64,000 bases of DNA from Hansschlegelia quercus (GCF_004310425.1 NZ_SIUB01000003.1:434001-498000), one strand, 5' to 3'; counted from the first letter of the stretch, positions 21,201-29,322 are shown. The notes: generated by a model from the letters alone, not told the origin. Program-made: numbers and translations.

Positions 21201-21731
21201 TCGGCGGAGGTCATCGAAGACCTTGGCGTGGAAGCGCCGTCCGTCGACGCTGTCGCGACCGAGCCTGAGATGATCGAAGTCTGGCGGCCCGCCGGCGGCG
21301 GGCGCCGAGACCGCGGCCAGCCGCGCGGGCGCGACCAGCGCCGCGGGCCTCCGCGCGACGCTGCAGCTCCGCGCGAGGCGGCCGCTCCGGCTCCTGGCCA
21401 GGATCGCCAGCCCCGGCGCGACGACCGCCGCGAACGCCCTCAAGGGCCCGGCGCTAACCGTCCGCAGGGGGCAGCAGGCGGCAATCGCCCGCCGCGGGAC
21501 GGCGAGCGCGGGGATCGTCGCCCCGACAACCGTCCGCCCCGGCGCGACGGCGGCGGCGGACGTCCCGAGCGCGGCGGCCGCGGACAGGATCGCGGCGAAT
21601 GGCGCGCCCACGCCAATGCAGGCTCCCCGCCGCCCGCCGCTAGGCGCGCGGAACGTCCGGTCGACCCGGACTCGCCCTTCGCCAAGCTCGCGGCGCTGAA
21701 GGCGCGCCTCGAGGGCAAGGACGAAGGCTGA
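18231..21731 (+). CDS. SUV3-like ATP-dependent RNA helicase with long disordered tail
   Basis: A 1166-residue superfamily 2 helicase related to mitochondrial SUV3. Walker A is GPTNTGKT (residues 36-43), the Walker B variant is DEIQ (118-121), and motif VI is QIAGRAGRH near residue 280. These motifs sit in the first 310 residues with the short inter-motif spacing typical of SUV3. The middle part (about 330-830) is a helical accessory region. From about residue 834 the protein turns acidic and Ala/Glu-rich, and from about 1022 becomes Arg/Gly/Pro-rich, ending DSPFAKLAALKARLEGKDEG. In mitochondria SUV3 works with PNPase in RNA decay; a similar RNA turnover role is inferred here. It leads a run with the S4 protein, ferredoxin and CarD. 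Confidence 0.9.
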   Translation: MTGDFLEFGDLLDLAPAPASSILAPMRGRGVTAVLGPTNTGKTHLAIERMASHGSGLIGLPLRLLAREVYQRLVEKVGPEKVALVTGEEKIKPFGARYWVSTVEAMPRDLDVDFVAIDEIQLCADFDRGHVFTDRMLNMRGRYETLILGAATMRPLVEKLLPGANIVVRPRLSELLFAGEKKITRLPRRSAIVAFSAEEVYAIAELIRRQLGGAAVVLGKLSPRTRNAQVAMYQAGDVDYLVATDAIGMGLNLDVDHVAFAGDRKFDGHQHRQLNPAELAQIAGRAGRHLKNGTFGTTGRCKPFDPEIVERIESHSFAAIRVAQWRNAALDFHDPQALIASLSRPPAEAGLTRAPDADDVRALIALARDPAAKNAAKGEAAVRLMWDVCQVPDYRKIAPAQHAELISELYGFLTGPGGRVPTDWFSRHVALTDRPEGDIDTLSARIAHIRTWTFVANRTDWLADPEHWQGVTRAVEDRLSDALHDRLAQRFVDRRTSVLMRRLREKDMLEAEINKDGDVLVEGHHVGRLAGFQFAPDSSAEGTEGKALRAAASKALAGEIEARANRFSNSGDGDIVLAADGAVRWQGELVGKLVKGDKALSPRVRILADEQLTGAAREQVEKRLDQWIRAHVQKLLGGLAAIETAEDVIGVARGVAYQLVEELGVLDRARVAEEVKGLDQTARAALRKHGIRFGAHHIYMPLLMKPAPRALAAQLWSLAHGSEGGPGVDEVAHLASAGRTSIPVDTAIDKGLYRALGYRVCGARAIRVDILERLADLIRPAIAWKPGQPGTPPAGAADGAGFTVTVAMTSLAGCSGEDFAEILRSLGYRMERRLKPTTPVSPPEAAVALPAPESEPVDVTDVAETVETASADSEEPDLSTEGAAPVAEAPEADETAVEEPDSETVEINRGEAPIDAETDAAIEFENVAASEPEAEVADEPVFDVASEEPALLGPIGSDDVPSEALDAVADDEAVETATAAAADAEISAELSAEVIEDLGVEAPSVDAVATEPEMIEVWRPAGGGRRDRGQPRGRDQRRGPPRDAAAPREAAAPAPGQDRQPRRDDRRERPQGPGANRPQGAAGGNRPPRDGERGDRRPDNRPPRRDGGGGRPERGGRGQDRGEWRAHANAGSPPPAARRAERPVDPDSPFAKLAALKARLEGKDEG

Positions 21732-21738
21732 GTTCCGC

Positions 21739-22050
21739 TTGGCGTCGGGACCGCCCGAAGCCGGCCGACCGACACGCGCGCGCCTCGACGTCTGGCTCTG
21801 GCGTGCGCGCTTTCTCAAGACCCGTTCGCTTGCGGCCGAGTTCGCCAAGGCTGGTCATGTCCGGATCAACGGTCAGCGGGCCACGACCGCGGCTCAGCCG
21901 CTGCGCGTTGGCGACACGCTGACGATGGCGTTCGTCCGCGACGTCAGGGTCGTACGCGTTGTCGCGCTCGGCGGGCGCCGAGGACCTGCGACGGAAGCGC
22001 GCGGCCTCTATGATGATCTGATGGAGGGCGAGGAAACGCCGAAGCCCTGA
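21739..22050 (+). CDS. S4-domain RNA-binding protein, Hsp15-like
   Basis: A 103-residue protein with an S4 RNA-binding fold: RLDVWLWRARFLKTRSLAAEFAKAGHVRING spans residues about 14-44, followed by a basic segment (RDVRVVRVVALGGRRGPA). This is the heat shock protein 15 family, which in E. coli binds stalled 50S subunits carrying nascent chains. The start appears to be the TTG at 21739, 7 bases after the helicase stop codon, implying coupling to the helicase gene. No other start gives a full N-terminus. Confidence 0.88.
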   Translation: MASGPPEAGRPTRARLDVWLWRARFLKTRSLAAEFAKAGHVRINGQRATTAAQPLRVGDTLTMAFVRDVRVVRVVALGGRRGPATEARGLYDDLMEGEETPKP

Positions 22051-22176
22051 CACGGCGCCGCCTCGTGAGAGGAGCTCCTGCGGTCACGGCGCTCGTCCGG
22101 ACAAGCGGTCGACGGCATGACAGCGAAACGCCCGCCGGGGCTTGCGCAGCAAGGGCGGCTTCGCTACGTCCTCGCT

Positions 22177-22188
22177 TCCTGTACAGGA
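22177..22188 (+). promoter_or_regulatory. fdxA: palindrome covering the fdxA ribosome binding site
   Basis: TCCTGTACAGGA is a perfect 12-bp palindrome 12 bases before the fdxA ATG, and its right arm contains the AGGA of the Shine-Dalgarno. It could pair in the mRNA or bind a protein dimer, in either case affecting ferredoxin synthesis. Confidence 0.35.
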
Positions 22189-22200
22189 GACGACGATACG

Positions 22201-22539
22201 ATGACCTACGTGGTCACCGACAATTGCATTCGCTGCAAGTACATGGACTGCGTCGAAGTGTGTCCCGTGGATTGCTTCTACGAGGGCGAGAACATGCTCG
22301 TCATCCATCCCGACGAGTGCATCGATTGCGGCGTCTGCGAGCCCGAATGCCCCGCCGAGGCGATCAAGCCCGACACGGACTCGGGACTTGAGTCCTGGGT
22401 GAAGCTGAACGGCGACTACGCGAAGTCGTGGCCGAACATCACCATCAAGCGCGACCCGCCGCCGGACGCCAAGGAGATGGACGGCGTCGAGGGCAAGCTC
22501 GAGAAATACTTCTCGCCGGAGCCGGGCGAGGGCGACTGA
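22201..22539 (+). CDS. fdxA: seven-iron ferredoxin (3Fe-4S/4Fe-4S)
   Basis: A 112-residue electron carrier close to Azotobacter vinelandii ferredoxin I. N-terminal cysteines C9, C12, C17 and C21 ([14 protein letters not shown]) and the second set in [12 protein letters not shown] near residue 40 match the pattern that holds one 3Fe-4S and one 4Fe-4S cluster. The C-terminal half has the conserved [11 protein letters not shown] and [19 protein letters not shown] segments. I chose the ATG at 22201 because MTYVVTDNC is the universal N-terminus of the family. It lies between the S4 protein and carD, a conserved Rhizobiales order. Confidence 0.96.
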   Translation: MTYVVTDNCIRCKYMDCVEVCPVDCFYEGENMLVIHPDECIDCGVCEPECPAEAIKPDTDSGLESWVKLNGDYAKSWPNITIKRDPPPDAKEMDGVEGKLEKYFSPEPGEGD

Positions 22540-22883
22540 GCGCCAGAGCCGCGGCGCCGCGACATGCGTCGGGTGTTGTAGCTTTGCGTCTATTTCATTG
22601 ATTTTTGGCGCCGTTCGTGATAGTCCATCACAACGGTCAGGATGACGCGCCCGCTCTTCGAGCGGCCATGGCGTTCCTTCGGCAACACGGCTGGATTTTC
22701 GTCCTGGCGCGCGATGAGCGTCTTCGGGGCGCACGGCCCTGTCATCCCTGATCGCGGGCCTCCGGCAGTTTGCGCCGGTCGGCCCTGTTGATGATGTCCG
22801 GGCTTGGCGGTCGCCGGTCCGGGTCCTTCAGGTGCGACGCGCCGCTCGGGCGGCGCTTCGTACGTCACGGAGTGCGGATCAGC
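22540..22883. other. fdxA-carD intergenic region, probable carD promoter and leader
   Basis: This 344-base gap has no convincing gene. It contains an imperfect inverted repeat GTGAT-AGTCC-ATCAC (22617-22631) next to an AT-richer stretch (TTTCATTGATTTTTGG) that may be a promoter, and a 7-bp GC hairpin GCGCCGC-TCGG-GCGGCGC (22840-22857) only 26 bases before the carD ATG. The hairpin could form in the carD leader RNA. Confidence 0.4.
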
Positions 22884-23459
22884 ATGACCATCAAGAAAAC
22901 CTCGCAGGGTCGCCATGGGTTCAAGACGAACGAGCACGTCGTCTACCCGTCCCACGGCGTAGGCCAGATCGTCGCCATCGAAGAGCAGGTGATCGCCGGC
23001 CATACCCTCGAGCTGTTCGTGATCTCCTTCGAGAAGGACAAGATGACCCTGCGCGTGCCCGTCGCGAAGGTCGCGTCGGCCGGCATGCGCAAGCTGTCCG
23101 AGGACACGCTCGTCGACAAGGCGCTCGAGACGTTGACCGGCCGCGCCCGCGTGAAGAAGACGATGTGGAGCCGCCGCGCTCAGGAATACGAAGCGAAGAT
23201 CAACTCCGGCGACATCATCGCAATCGCCGAGGTGGTCCGCGACCTGTTCCGCGCCGAAACCCAGCCCGAGCAGTCCTACAGCGAGCGTCAGCTCTATGAA
23301 TCGGCGCTCGACCGCATGATGCGTGAAGTCGCGGCCGTCCAGAAGCTGACGGATATCGAGGCGCAGAAGGTGATCGAAGGGCAGCTCGCCAAGGGTCCGC
23401 GGCGCGGCCGCGGCGAAGAGGCGGAGGTGGAAGCCGAGGCCCAGGAAGAAGCGGCCTGA
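22884..23459 (+). CDS. carD: CarD/CdnL family transcription regulator
   Basis: A 191-residue protein of the CarD_CdnL_TRCF family, which binds the RNA polymerase beta subunit and stabilises open complexes at promoters such as those of rRNA. The RNA polymerase-interaction domain is seen as HVVYPSHGVGQIVAIEEQ (about residues 18-35) and DKMTLRVPVAKV near residue 55; the C-terminal helical DNA-binding part follows, and an acidic tail (EEAEVEAEAQEEAA) ends the protein. The ATG at 22884 (MTIKKTSQGRHGFKTNE) fits the alphaproteobacterial family; the upstream frame extension does not. A strong terminator follows directly. Confidence 0.95.
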   Translation: MTIKKTSQGRHGFKTNEHVVYPSHGVGQIVAIEEQVIAGHTLELFVISFEKDKMTLRVPVAKVASAGMRKLSEDTLVDKALETLTGRARVKKTMWSRRAQEYEAKINSGDIIAIAEVVRDLFRAETQPEQSYSERQLYESALDRMMREVAAVQKLTDIEAQKVIEGQLAKGPRRGRGEEAEVEAEAQEEAA

Positions 23460-23482
23460 GGTTTTTCGGAGCAACTTTTGGA

Positions 23483-23515
23483 AAAGGCCCGGCCATCGCG
23501 CCGGGCCTTTTTCGT
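23483..23515 (+). terminator. Rho-independent terminator of carD
   Basis: An 11-bp perfect stem AAAGGCCCGGC / GCCGGGCCTTT (23483-23493, 23500-23510) with a CATCGC loop runs into a T-tract, 24 bases past the carD stop. Confidence 0.9.
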
Positions 23516-23573
23516 CAGGCCTTGACTTCGCGCCTTTCCGCCACCTTCACCTCGACAAGGGGCATGCGCCTCT

Positions 23574-23591
23574 GATCACGAAACCGTGATC
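23574..23591. promoter_or_regulatory. inverted repeat upstream of rpoH2
   Basis: GATCACG-AAAC-CGTGATC is a perfect inverted repeat with 7-bp arms, 95 bases before the likely rpoH2 start and just upstream of an AT-rich stretch (GAAAATACCAGATTT). It may be an operator or overlap an alternative-sigma promoter; TGATC elements occur in -35 boxes of some ECF sigma factors, but I cannot fix the -10. Confidence 0.35.
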
Positions 23592-23686
23592 GAAAATACC
23601 AGATTTCGCGCGGCCTTTTTCACGTTGACCGGCGTTTTCCCTCCGAACCGTCCCGCGGGATGGCCCGAAGCTGGAGACAAGCCGCT

Positions 23687-24562
23687 ATGTCGCAAATGGC
23701 CGGAGTGCGCCGTCGTTTCGTTCGGGCCGCGATGGAGGCGCCGTTCCTCGAGCGGCAGGAAGAGCATGACCTCGCCGTTCTCTGGAAGGACGAGGGCGAC
23801 ACCGAAGCCCTTCATCGCCTCGCAGCCGCCCATATGCGGCTCGTCATCGCCATCGCCGCCCGCTTCCGTCATTACGGCCTGCCGATGCCCGACCTGATCC
23901 AGGAGGGTCATGTCGGCCTGCTCGAAGCCGCCGCTCGTTTCGAGCCGGAGCGCGAAGTCCGCTTCTCCACTTACGCCACATGGTGGATCCGCGCAGCGAT
24001 CCAGGACCACATCCTTCGCAATTGGTCGATCGTGCGCGGCGGCACCAGCTCCGCTCAGAAGGCGCTGTTCTTCAACCTGCGCCGCTTGCGCGCCCGCCTC
24101 GGCAAGACCGGCGAGCCGCTCGCGCCCGGCGCGCTCCACAAGAAGATCGCCGAGGCTGTCGGCGTCTCCCAGGCCGACGTGGCGTTGATGGATTCACGGC
24201 TGTCGGGACCCGACATGTCGCTCAACGCGCCGATGATCGACAGCGATCCGAACTCATCGTCGGAGCGCATGGACTTTCTCGTCGACACCCAGCCGCTTCC
24301 GGACGAGACGGTCGGCGAGAGCATCGACACCGAACGTCGGGTCACCTGGCTGCGCTCCGCCCTCGACGTGCTGAACGAGCGCGAGCTGAAGATTGTGCGC
24401 GCGCGACGCCTCGCGGAAAACTCGGTGACGCTGGAGGCGCTCGGCGAGCGGCTCGGCATCTCCAAGGAGCGAGTTCGCCAGATCGAGAACCGCGCGCTGG
24501 AAAAGCTCCGCCGCGCCCTCGTCGAGCGCCACCCCATGGGCGCCGCCGAAATCCGCGCCTGA
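23687..24562 (+). CDS. rpoH: sigma-32 family RNA polymerase sigma factor, RpoH2 type
   Basis: An alternative sigma factor of about 291 residues. Region 2 is visible in HMRLVIAIAARFRHYGLPMPDLIQEGHVGLLEAAARF and FSTYATWWIRAAIQDHILRNWS, the latter with the Q-R-x-I motif that contacts the -10 element. The RpoH box is in the QKALFFNLRRLRARL segment. Region 4 is LEALGERLGISKERVRQIENRALEKL. Compared with the second rpoH in this window it is more diverged, which fits the RpoH2 group linked to oxidative stress in alphaproteobacteria. I favour ATG 23687 (GGAG 10 bases upstream) over ATG 23660, which lacks a ribosome binding site. Confidence 0.92.
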   Translation: MSQMAGVRRRFVRAAMEAPFLERQEEHDLAVLWKDEGDTEALHRLAAAHMRLVIAIAARFRHYGLPMPDLIQEGHVGLLEAAARFEPEREVRFSTYATWWIRAAIQDHILRNWSIVRGGTSSAQKALFFNLRRLRARLGKTGEPLAPGALHKKIAEAVGVSQADVALMDSRLSGPDMSLNAPMIDSDPNSSSERMDFLVDTQPLPDETVGESIDTERRVTWLRSALDVLNERELKIVRARRLAENSVTLEALGERLGISKERVRQIENRALEKLRRALVERHPMGAAEIRA

Positions 24563-24584
24563 GCGGAGGCTTTCAAGCAAACGA

Positions 24585-24628
24585 AGAAAAGGCGGCGCGC
24601 CGGGTCAGGCGCTCCGCCTTTTCTTTTG
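24585..24628 (+). terminator. Rho-independent terminator of rpoH2
   Basis: The stem AGAAAAGGCGG / CCGCCTTTTCT (24585-24595, 24614-24624) with a nested GCGCC/GGCGC extension and a TTT tail starts 22 bases past the stop codon. Confidence 0.88.
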
Positions 24629-24680
24629 CTTCTCCGCAAAGCCGATTGTCCGCTGGCGCCGTCTGCAGCGCCTATCAAAC

Positions 24681-26105
24681 TTAAGGCTGCGCCTGAGCCG
24701 CGGGGCTGCTGCGCCAAGCGTTGAAGGCGTCGTTGAACGCCTGCGTTCCCGGAGTGCCCTTCTCGAGCGTCAGCACCGCCCGGCGGCCGTTGTCGTAGAG
24801 GATCGGCACGTCGATCCAGCTGCGGTCGCGCAACAGTTGCTCGTTTACCGAGCGTTCGGTGTCGAGGTTCGAGAGGCCGATCAGGAAGAAGCCGGTCGTC
24901 ACGCGTACCGAAAGCCCCGAGACAGTCGCGCCACGCGCCGATTCGTCGGCCTTCATCACCACGCCCGGCACGTTTGCGACGCCGGCGTTCGGGAAGTCGG
25001 GCGGCAGGTCGAACTGAATTTCGACGGTATGGCTCGCCGGCAGCGTCGCGTCGGAGTTGCGGCGGATCACCATCGTGGCCCGGAGGTTCCGGCCTGGAAT
25101 CTCGATGTCGCCACGAATCGCCGTCTCTAGCGGCTGGCCTTGTCCGCTCGTCACGGATTCTGTGCGCCAGAGCACCGTTCCCGCCAGCGCTTCGCCGGAT
25201 TGCTGGTTCGGGCCCTCCTCGTAGAGCGTGGCGCGCTGGGCGACCAGCGGGCCGGTCTGCGACGGCGGCGGCGAGGAAGAGTCAGTCGCCGCGGGCGCTG
25301 CAGGCGCAGCCGCGGCGGGCGGCTCGACGCGGGCGGTCTGCTGCTCGTTCGCAGGCTGAGCCGGAGCTGCGGGAGCGCCGTCCTGCGGAAGGCGATCGTC
25401 GCTCTTGCCGTCCTGCGGCTGGGCCTCGGGCGCCTGATCGCGCGCCGCGGTTTCGGTCACGGGCTGCTCCTGGCGGGCGACTTCGCTGCCGGAGCGACCC
25501 CCGAGCATGCCGGCGATGCGGTCGCGGGCGAGGAACAGGCCTGTGCCCGCGAGAATCAGAACCAGCGCGAGAAGCGCGATGAGCGGCGCGGAACGCTGCT
25601 TCTTCTTCGCAGCGTCCGGCCTGCTGCCGGCCGCGATGATCGGACGGCCGTCCGAGCGCTTGGTGGGCGTCGGGCCCTGCATGACGGGCGGCGCGATCTT
25701 GGCCTGGCCCTTCGCGGCTTCCGGCCGCGCGAGCTCGGACGAGGCGGTCTCGGCAGCCTCTGGCGGCCTCGGTGCTTCAGGTCTCGCCGCAACGGGCGGC
25801 GGCGCCTTGGGGAGCGGCTGCGGTTTCGCGGGCTCGGCCGACCGCGGCGCCGCTGGTTTCTGATCGAGGGGCTTTGCGGTCTTTGCGGAGGCGGGCGCCG
25901 GCGCCTCCGCCTCGACGCGCCGGATCGCCTCCTCGAGGTTCATCCGCTCGCGGCCGATGTCGTCTTCCGACAGCGGCGGGTCGATCGCGCGGAGCTGCTT
26001 CACGATCGCGGCTCGCGCGCGCTCGTAGACGGCGCGTCGCGCTTCGCCCGTGTTGTTCTCTAGCCCCGCGACCGCGCGCGAAATGACTGGAAAGTAATCG
26101 GCCAT
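24681..26105 (-). CDS. conserved single-pass membrane protein of unknown function
   Basis: A 474-residue protein in three parts. Residues 1-65 are a helical N-terminal domain (YFPVISRAVAGLENNTGEARRAVYERAR), 66-170 is a Pro/Ala/Lys-rich linker, one membrane helix lies at about 173-193 (PLIALLALVLILAGTGLFLA) and a second Ala/Pro/Gln-rich linker leads to a C-terminal beta-rich domain at about 290-474. The C-terminal domain would be periplasmic. I recognise the N-terminal type from other Rhizobiales but know no function. It follows purA on the same strand after 70 bases. Confidence 0.8.
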   Translation of the reverse strand: MADYFPVISRAVAGLENNTGEARRAVYERARAAIVKQLRAIDPPLSEDDIGRERMNLEEAIRRVEAEAPAPASAKTAKPLDQKPAAPRSAEPAKPQPLPKAPPPVAARPEAPRPPEAAETASSELARPEAAKGQAKIAPPVMQGPTPTKRSDGRPIIAAGSRPDAAKKKQRSAPLIALLALVLILAGTGLFLARDRIAGMLGGRSGSEVARQEQPVTETAARDQAPEAQPQDGKSDDRLPQDGAPAAPAQPANEQQTARVEPPAAAAPAAPAATDSSSPPPSQTGPLVAQRATLYEEGPNQQSGEALAGTVLWRTESVTSGQGQPLETAIRGDIEIPGRNLRATMVIRRNSDATLPASHTVEIQFDLPPDFPNAGVANVPGVVMKADESARGATVSGLSVRVTTGFFLIGLSNLDTERSVNEQLLRDRSWIDVPILYDNGRRAVLTLEKGTPGTQAFNDAFNAWRSSPAAQAQP

Positions 26106-26175
26106 AAGGTCGACATACGGCAGGGATTCGCCCGCGTCGAGGACGCGAAAGACACGGCCAACAAGCCTTTTTTAA

Positions 26176-27468
<1,293 letters not shown>

Positions 27469-27505
27469 CAGGCGTCTCCTCTTCGGGGCGCGATTGAAGC
27501 GCCCC

Positions 27506-27577
27506 AAACAAAAAGACCCCAGCTCGCGGAGAGCCAGGGTTCTCCCGCGGCTTGCTAAAGGATCGCGCCGCGGGAGG
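27506..27577 (-). promoter_or_regulatory. purA leader: tandem hairpins with U-tract (possible attenuator)
   Basis: On the minus strand, a perfect 10-bp stem CTCCCGCGGC / GCCGCGGGAG (27576-27567 and 27551-27542) is followed at once by a second hairpin with an internal loop (ACCC..GCTC / GAGC..GGGT, 27540-27516) and then CTTTTTGTTT. It ends about 38 bases before the purA ATG and about 144 bases after the CDF-type gene's stop. It may simply end that gene's transcript, terminate a small RNA, or act as a purA attenuator. Confidence 0.55.
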
Positions 27578-27720
27578 CAAGGCGGCGAGGATGGCCTTGC
27601 GGAAAAGAGGATGGCGCGAGAGGCCGGCCGCAGGCGGGGAGCGCATGAGCCGGACGGTGGACCGTCGGAACGGTTCGGCGTAGCCGGGGGGAGGCCGGAG
27701 GGAGGCGAAAGCGCGACGCC

Positions 27721-28362
27721 TTAGGACGCCGGGACTGAAGCCGAAGCGGGCTGGCCCCGAAGCTCGCGAAGCGACTGGCCTATGACAAGGACGGCGCCCT
27801 GCAGCGCTAGAATCGCCATCACGCCGGCGACGATCAGATCGGGCCATCCCGCGCCCGTGCCGAACACGCCCAAAGCGGCGAGCATCACGGCGAGATTACC
27901 GAGCACGTCATTACGGGTGCAGATCCACGCGGACCGCATGTTGGCGTCGCCGTCCCGGTAGGCCCAGAGCAGGCCGAACGAGGCGGCGTTCGCCGCCAGA
28001 GCCATCAAGCCCACAGCGCCCATCGTCTCAGCCGCGGGAACGATGCCGTAGACGCCATGCCAAATAGTGACGGCGATCACCCACAAACCGAACAACGCCA
28101 TGGTGACGCCCTTCAGGAGGGCAGCCGACGCCCGGTGGCGGAGCGCCATTCCGATGACTGCGAGGCTGACGCCGTAATTCGCGGCGTCGCCGAGGAAATC
28201 CAGCGCATCGGCCTGCAGCGACGCGGAGCCGGACACAAGGCCTGCGCCGACTTCAATCGCAAACATCGCCGCGTTGATGGCGAGGACAGCCCACAAGACG
28301 CGGCGCTGAGCGCGGTCGTCAGGCTTCGGTTCGGGAGCTGAGCAGTGGCTGCAACAAGACAC
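27721..28362 (-). CDS. small cation diffusion facilitator-like transporter
   Basis: A 213-residue inner-membrane protein with about six helices of the cation diffusion facilitator superfamily. A Cys/His-rich start (SCCSHCS) may bind metal. Helix 2 carries LQADALDFLGDAANYGVS, a D-x-x-x-D in the position of the usual H-x-x-x-D metal site; helix 5 carries TRNDVLGNLAVMLAALGV, where the second acidic residue is replaced by Asn. The C-terminal cytoplasmic domain of typical family members is missing. The start is a GTG at 28362. The function is probably export of a divalent metal, but the altered site makes the substrate uncertain. Confidence 0.8.
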   Translation of the reverse strand: MSCCSHCSAPEPKPDDRAQRRVLWAVLAINAAMFAIEVGAGLVSGSASLQADALDFLGDAANYGVSLAVIGMALRHRASAALLKGVTMALFGLWVIAVTIWHGVYGIVPAAETMGAVGLMALAANAASFGLLWAYRDGDANMRSAWICTRNDVLGNLAVMLAALGVFGTGAGWPDLIVAGVMAILALQGAVLVIGQSLRELRGQPASASVPAS

Positions 28363-28452
28363 CCCGAACCGTATCAGGCAGAGACGGCGTTACGCTATTA
28401 CAGCGTCAAGCCCGCGAACGAAGCAGTCACACAGACCCACCAGAAGGAGTCG

Positions 28453-29001
28453 TCACGCAGCCTTGATCGGCCGAAGCGGCTCGCGAAGCTCGCGGCGCCA
28501 GCTCTCATCCCGAGCGCGAAGCTCTTCGCGGGCGCGGGCCTCGTCGCGGGCGCGGGTCTCTTCACGCAGTCTCGCCTCGTCGCGGAGGCGGGCCTCTTCG
28601 CGGGCGCGGGCGTCCTCGCGGAGCGAAACGTCCTCAAGCGGACGCGGCGCTTCCGGCTGAACGGCGACCGGCGCTTCGACCTCCGGGGCCGTCTGCGGCG
28701 CGCCGCCGCCATTCGCGGCGAGCGCGAAGATCGTGCGCAGCCGGGACGACAGCACGTGCGCGCTGGAGACGAGATGGATGACGCTCTCGAGCTCGTCGCG
28801 GCGAATGGCGACCTTCTCGGCGCCGGCGCCGGCGACCGGCTCCAGCGTGCGCTCCATCTGCTGAAGGAGATGGTCGGAGGGAAGAAGGAAATTGACGATT
28901 TCCTTCACCGCGCCTTCCATGGACTGGAACAGCTTGTCGCGCTGCGGCCCGTTATTGCTGAGGCTGCTGGCGAGAGCGTTGATGTCGACCTGACCGCTCA
29001 T
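28453..29001 (-). CDS. hypothetical protein with Arg/Glu hexapeptide-like repeat tail
   Basis: A 182-residue protein. Residues 1-110 look like a folded helical domain (MSGQVDINALASSLSNNGPQ, then SMEGAVKEIVNFLLPSDHLL), and residues about 130-175 are built from imperfect repeats of the type R-x-E-A-R-x-R-D/E (LREDARAREEARLRDEARL...), predicted to form a long charged helix or coiled coil. The matching DNA is an imperfect tandem repeat at about 28475-28620. The ATG at 29001 is the most likely start; an upstream frame extends to 29088. I do not recognise a family. It sits between the CDF-like transporter and rpoH1 on the same strand. Confidence 0.68.
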   Translation of the reverse strand: MSGQVDINALASSLSNNGPQRDKLFQSMEGAVKEIVNFLLPSDHLLQQMERTLEPVAGAGAEKVAIRRDELESVIHLVSSAHVLSSRLRTIFALAANGGGAPQTAPEVEAPVAVQPEAPRPLEDVSLREDARAREEARLRDEARLREETRARDEARAREELRARDESWRRELREPLRPIKAA

Positions 29002-29260
29002 GCGGCGCGTCTCCGAGCGTAAGTGAAAAGTCACGGCTGCGAACGAGAGCGAGAAGTCGATCGTCACCTTCACAACACTTCTCCGCACAGAACGGGGAAG
29101 CGACGATTCAGATTAGCTCAACTTTAACGGAAACGTTCGGAACGTCCCGTGCTCTTTCCCAAATGTGTTGTGATTCGAGCGTCGCAAGCAAGAGTCGCCG
29201 TTAACCCTTTTGGCGATACTGTTGCCGAGACGACTCACAATTTTTCGTCGGCCCTTAAGA

Positions 29261-29295
29261 CAAAGAAAAAGCCACGCGGTCGCCCGCGCGGCTTT
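29261..29295 (-). terminator. Rho-independent terminator of rpoH1
   Basis: AAAGCC-GC-GCGG / CCGC-GT-GGCTTT pairing (29268-29295) followed on the minus strand by TTTTTCTTTG, 27 bases past the rpoH1 stop codon. Confidence 0.88.
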
Positions 29296-29322
29296 GTAAA
29301 TATCAAGAGGGTTAGGCCCTGA

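Noticed and set aside
28453-28640. Possible CRISPR array
   Set aside because: The repeated DNA is a short, imperfect, in-frame tandem repeat inside a coding region, without spacers or cas genes.
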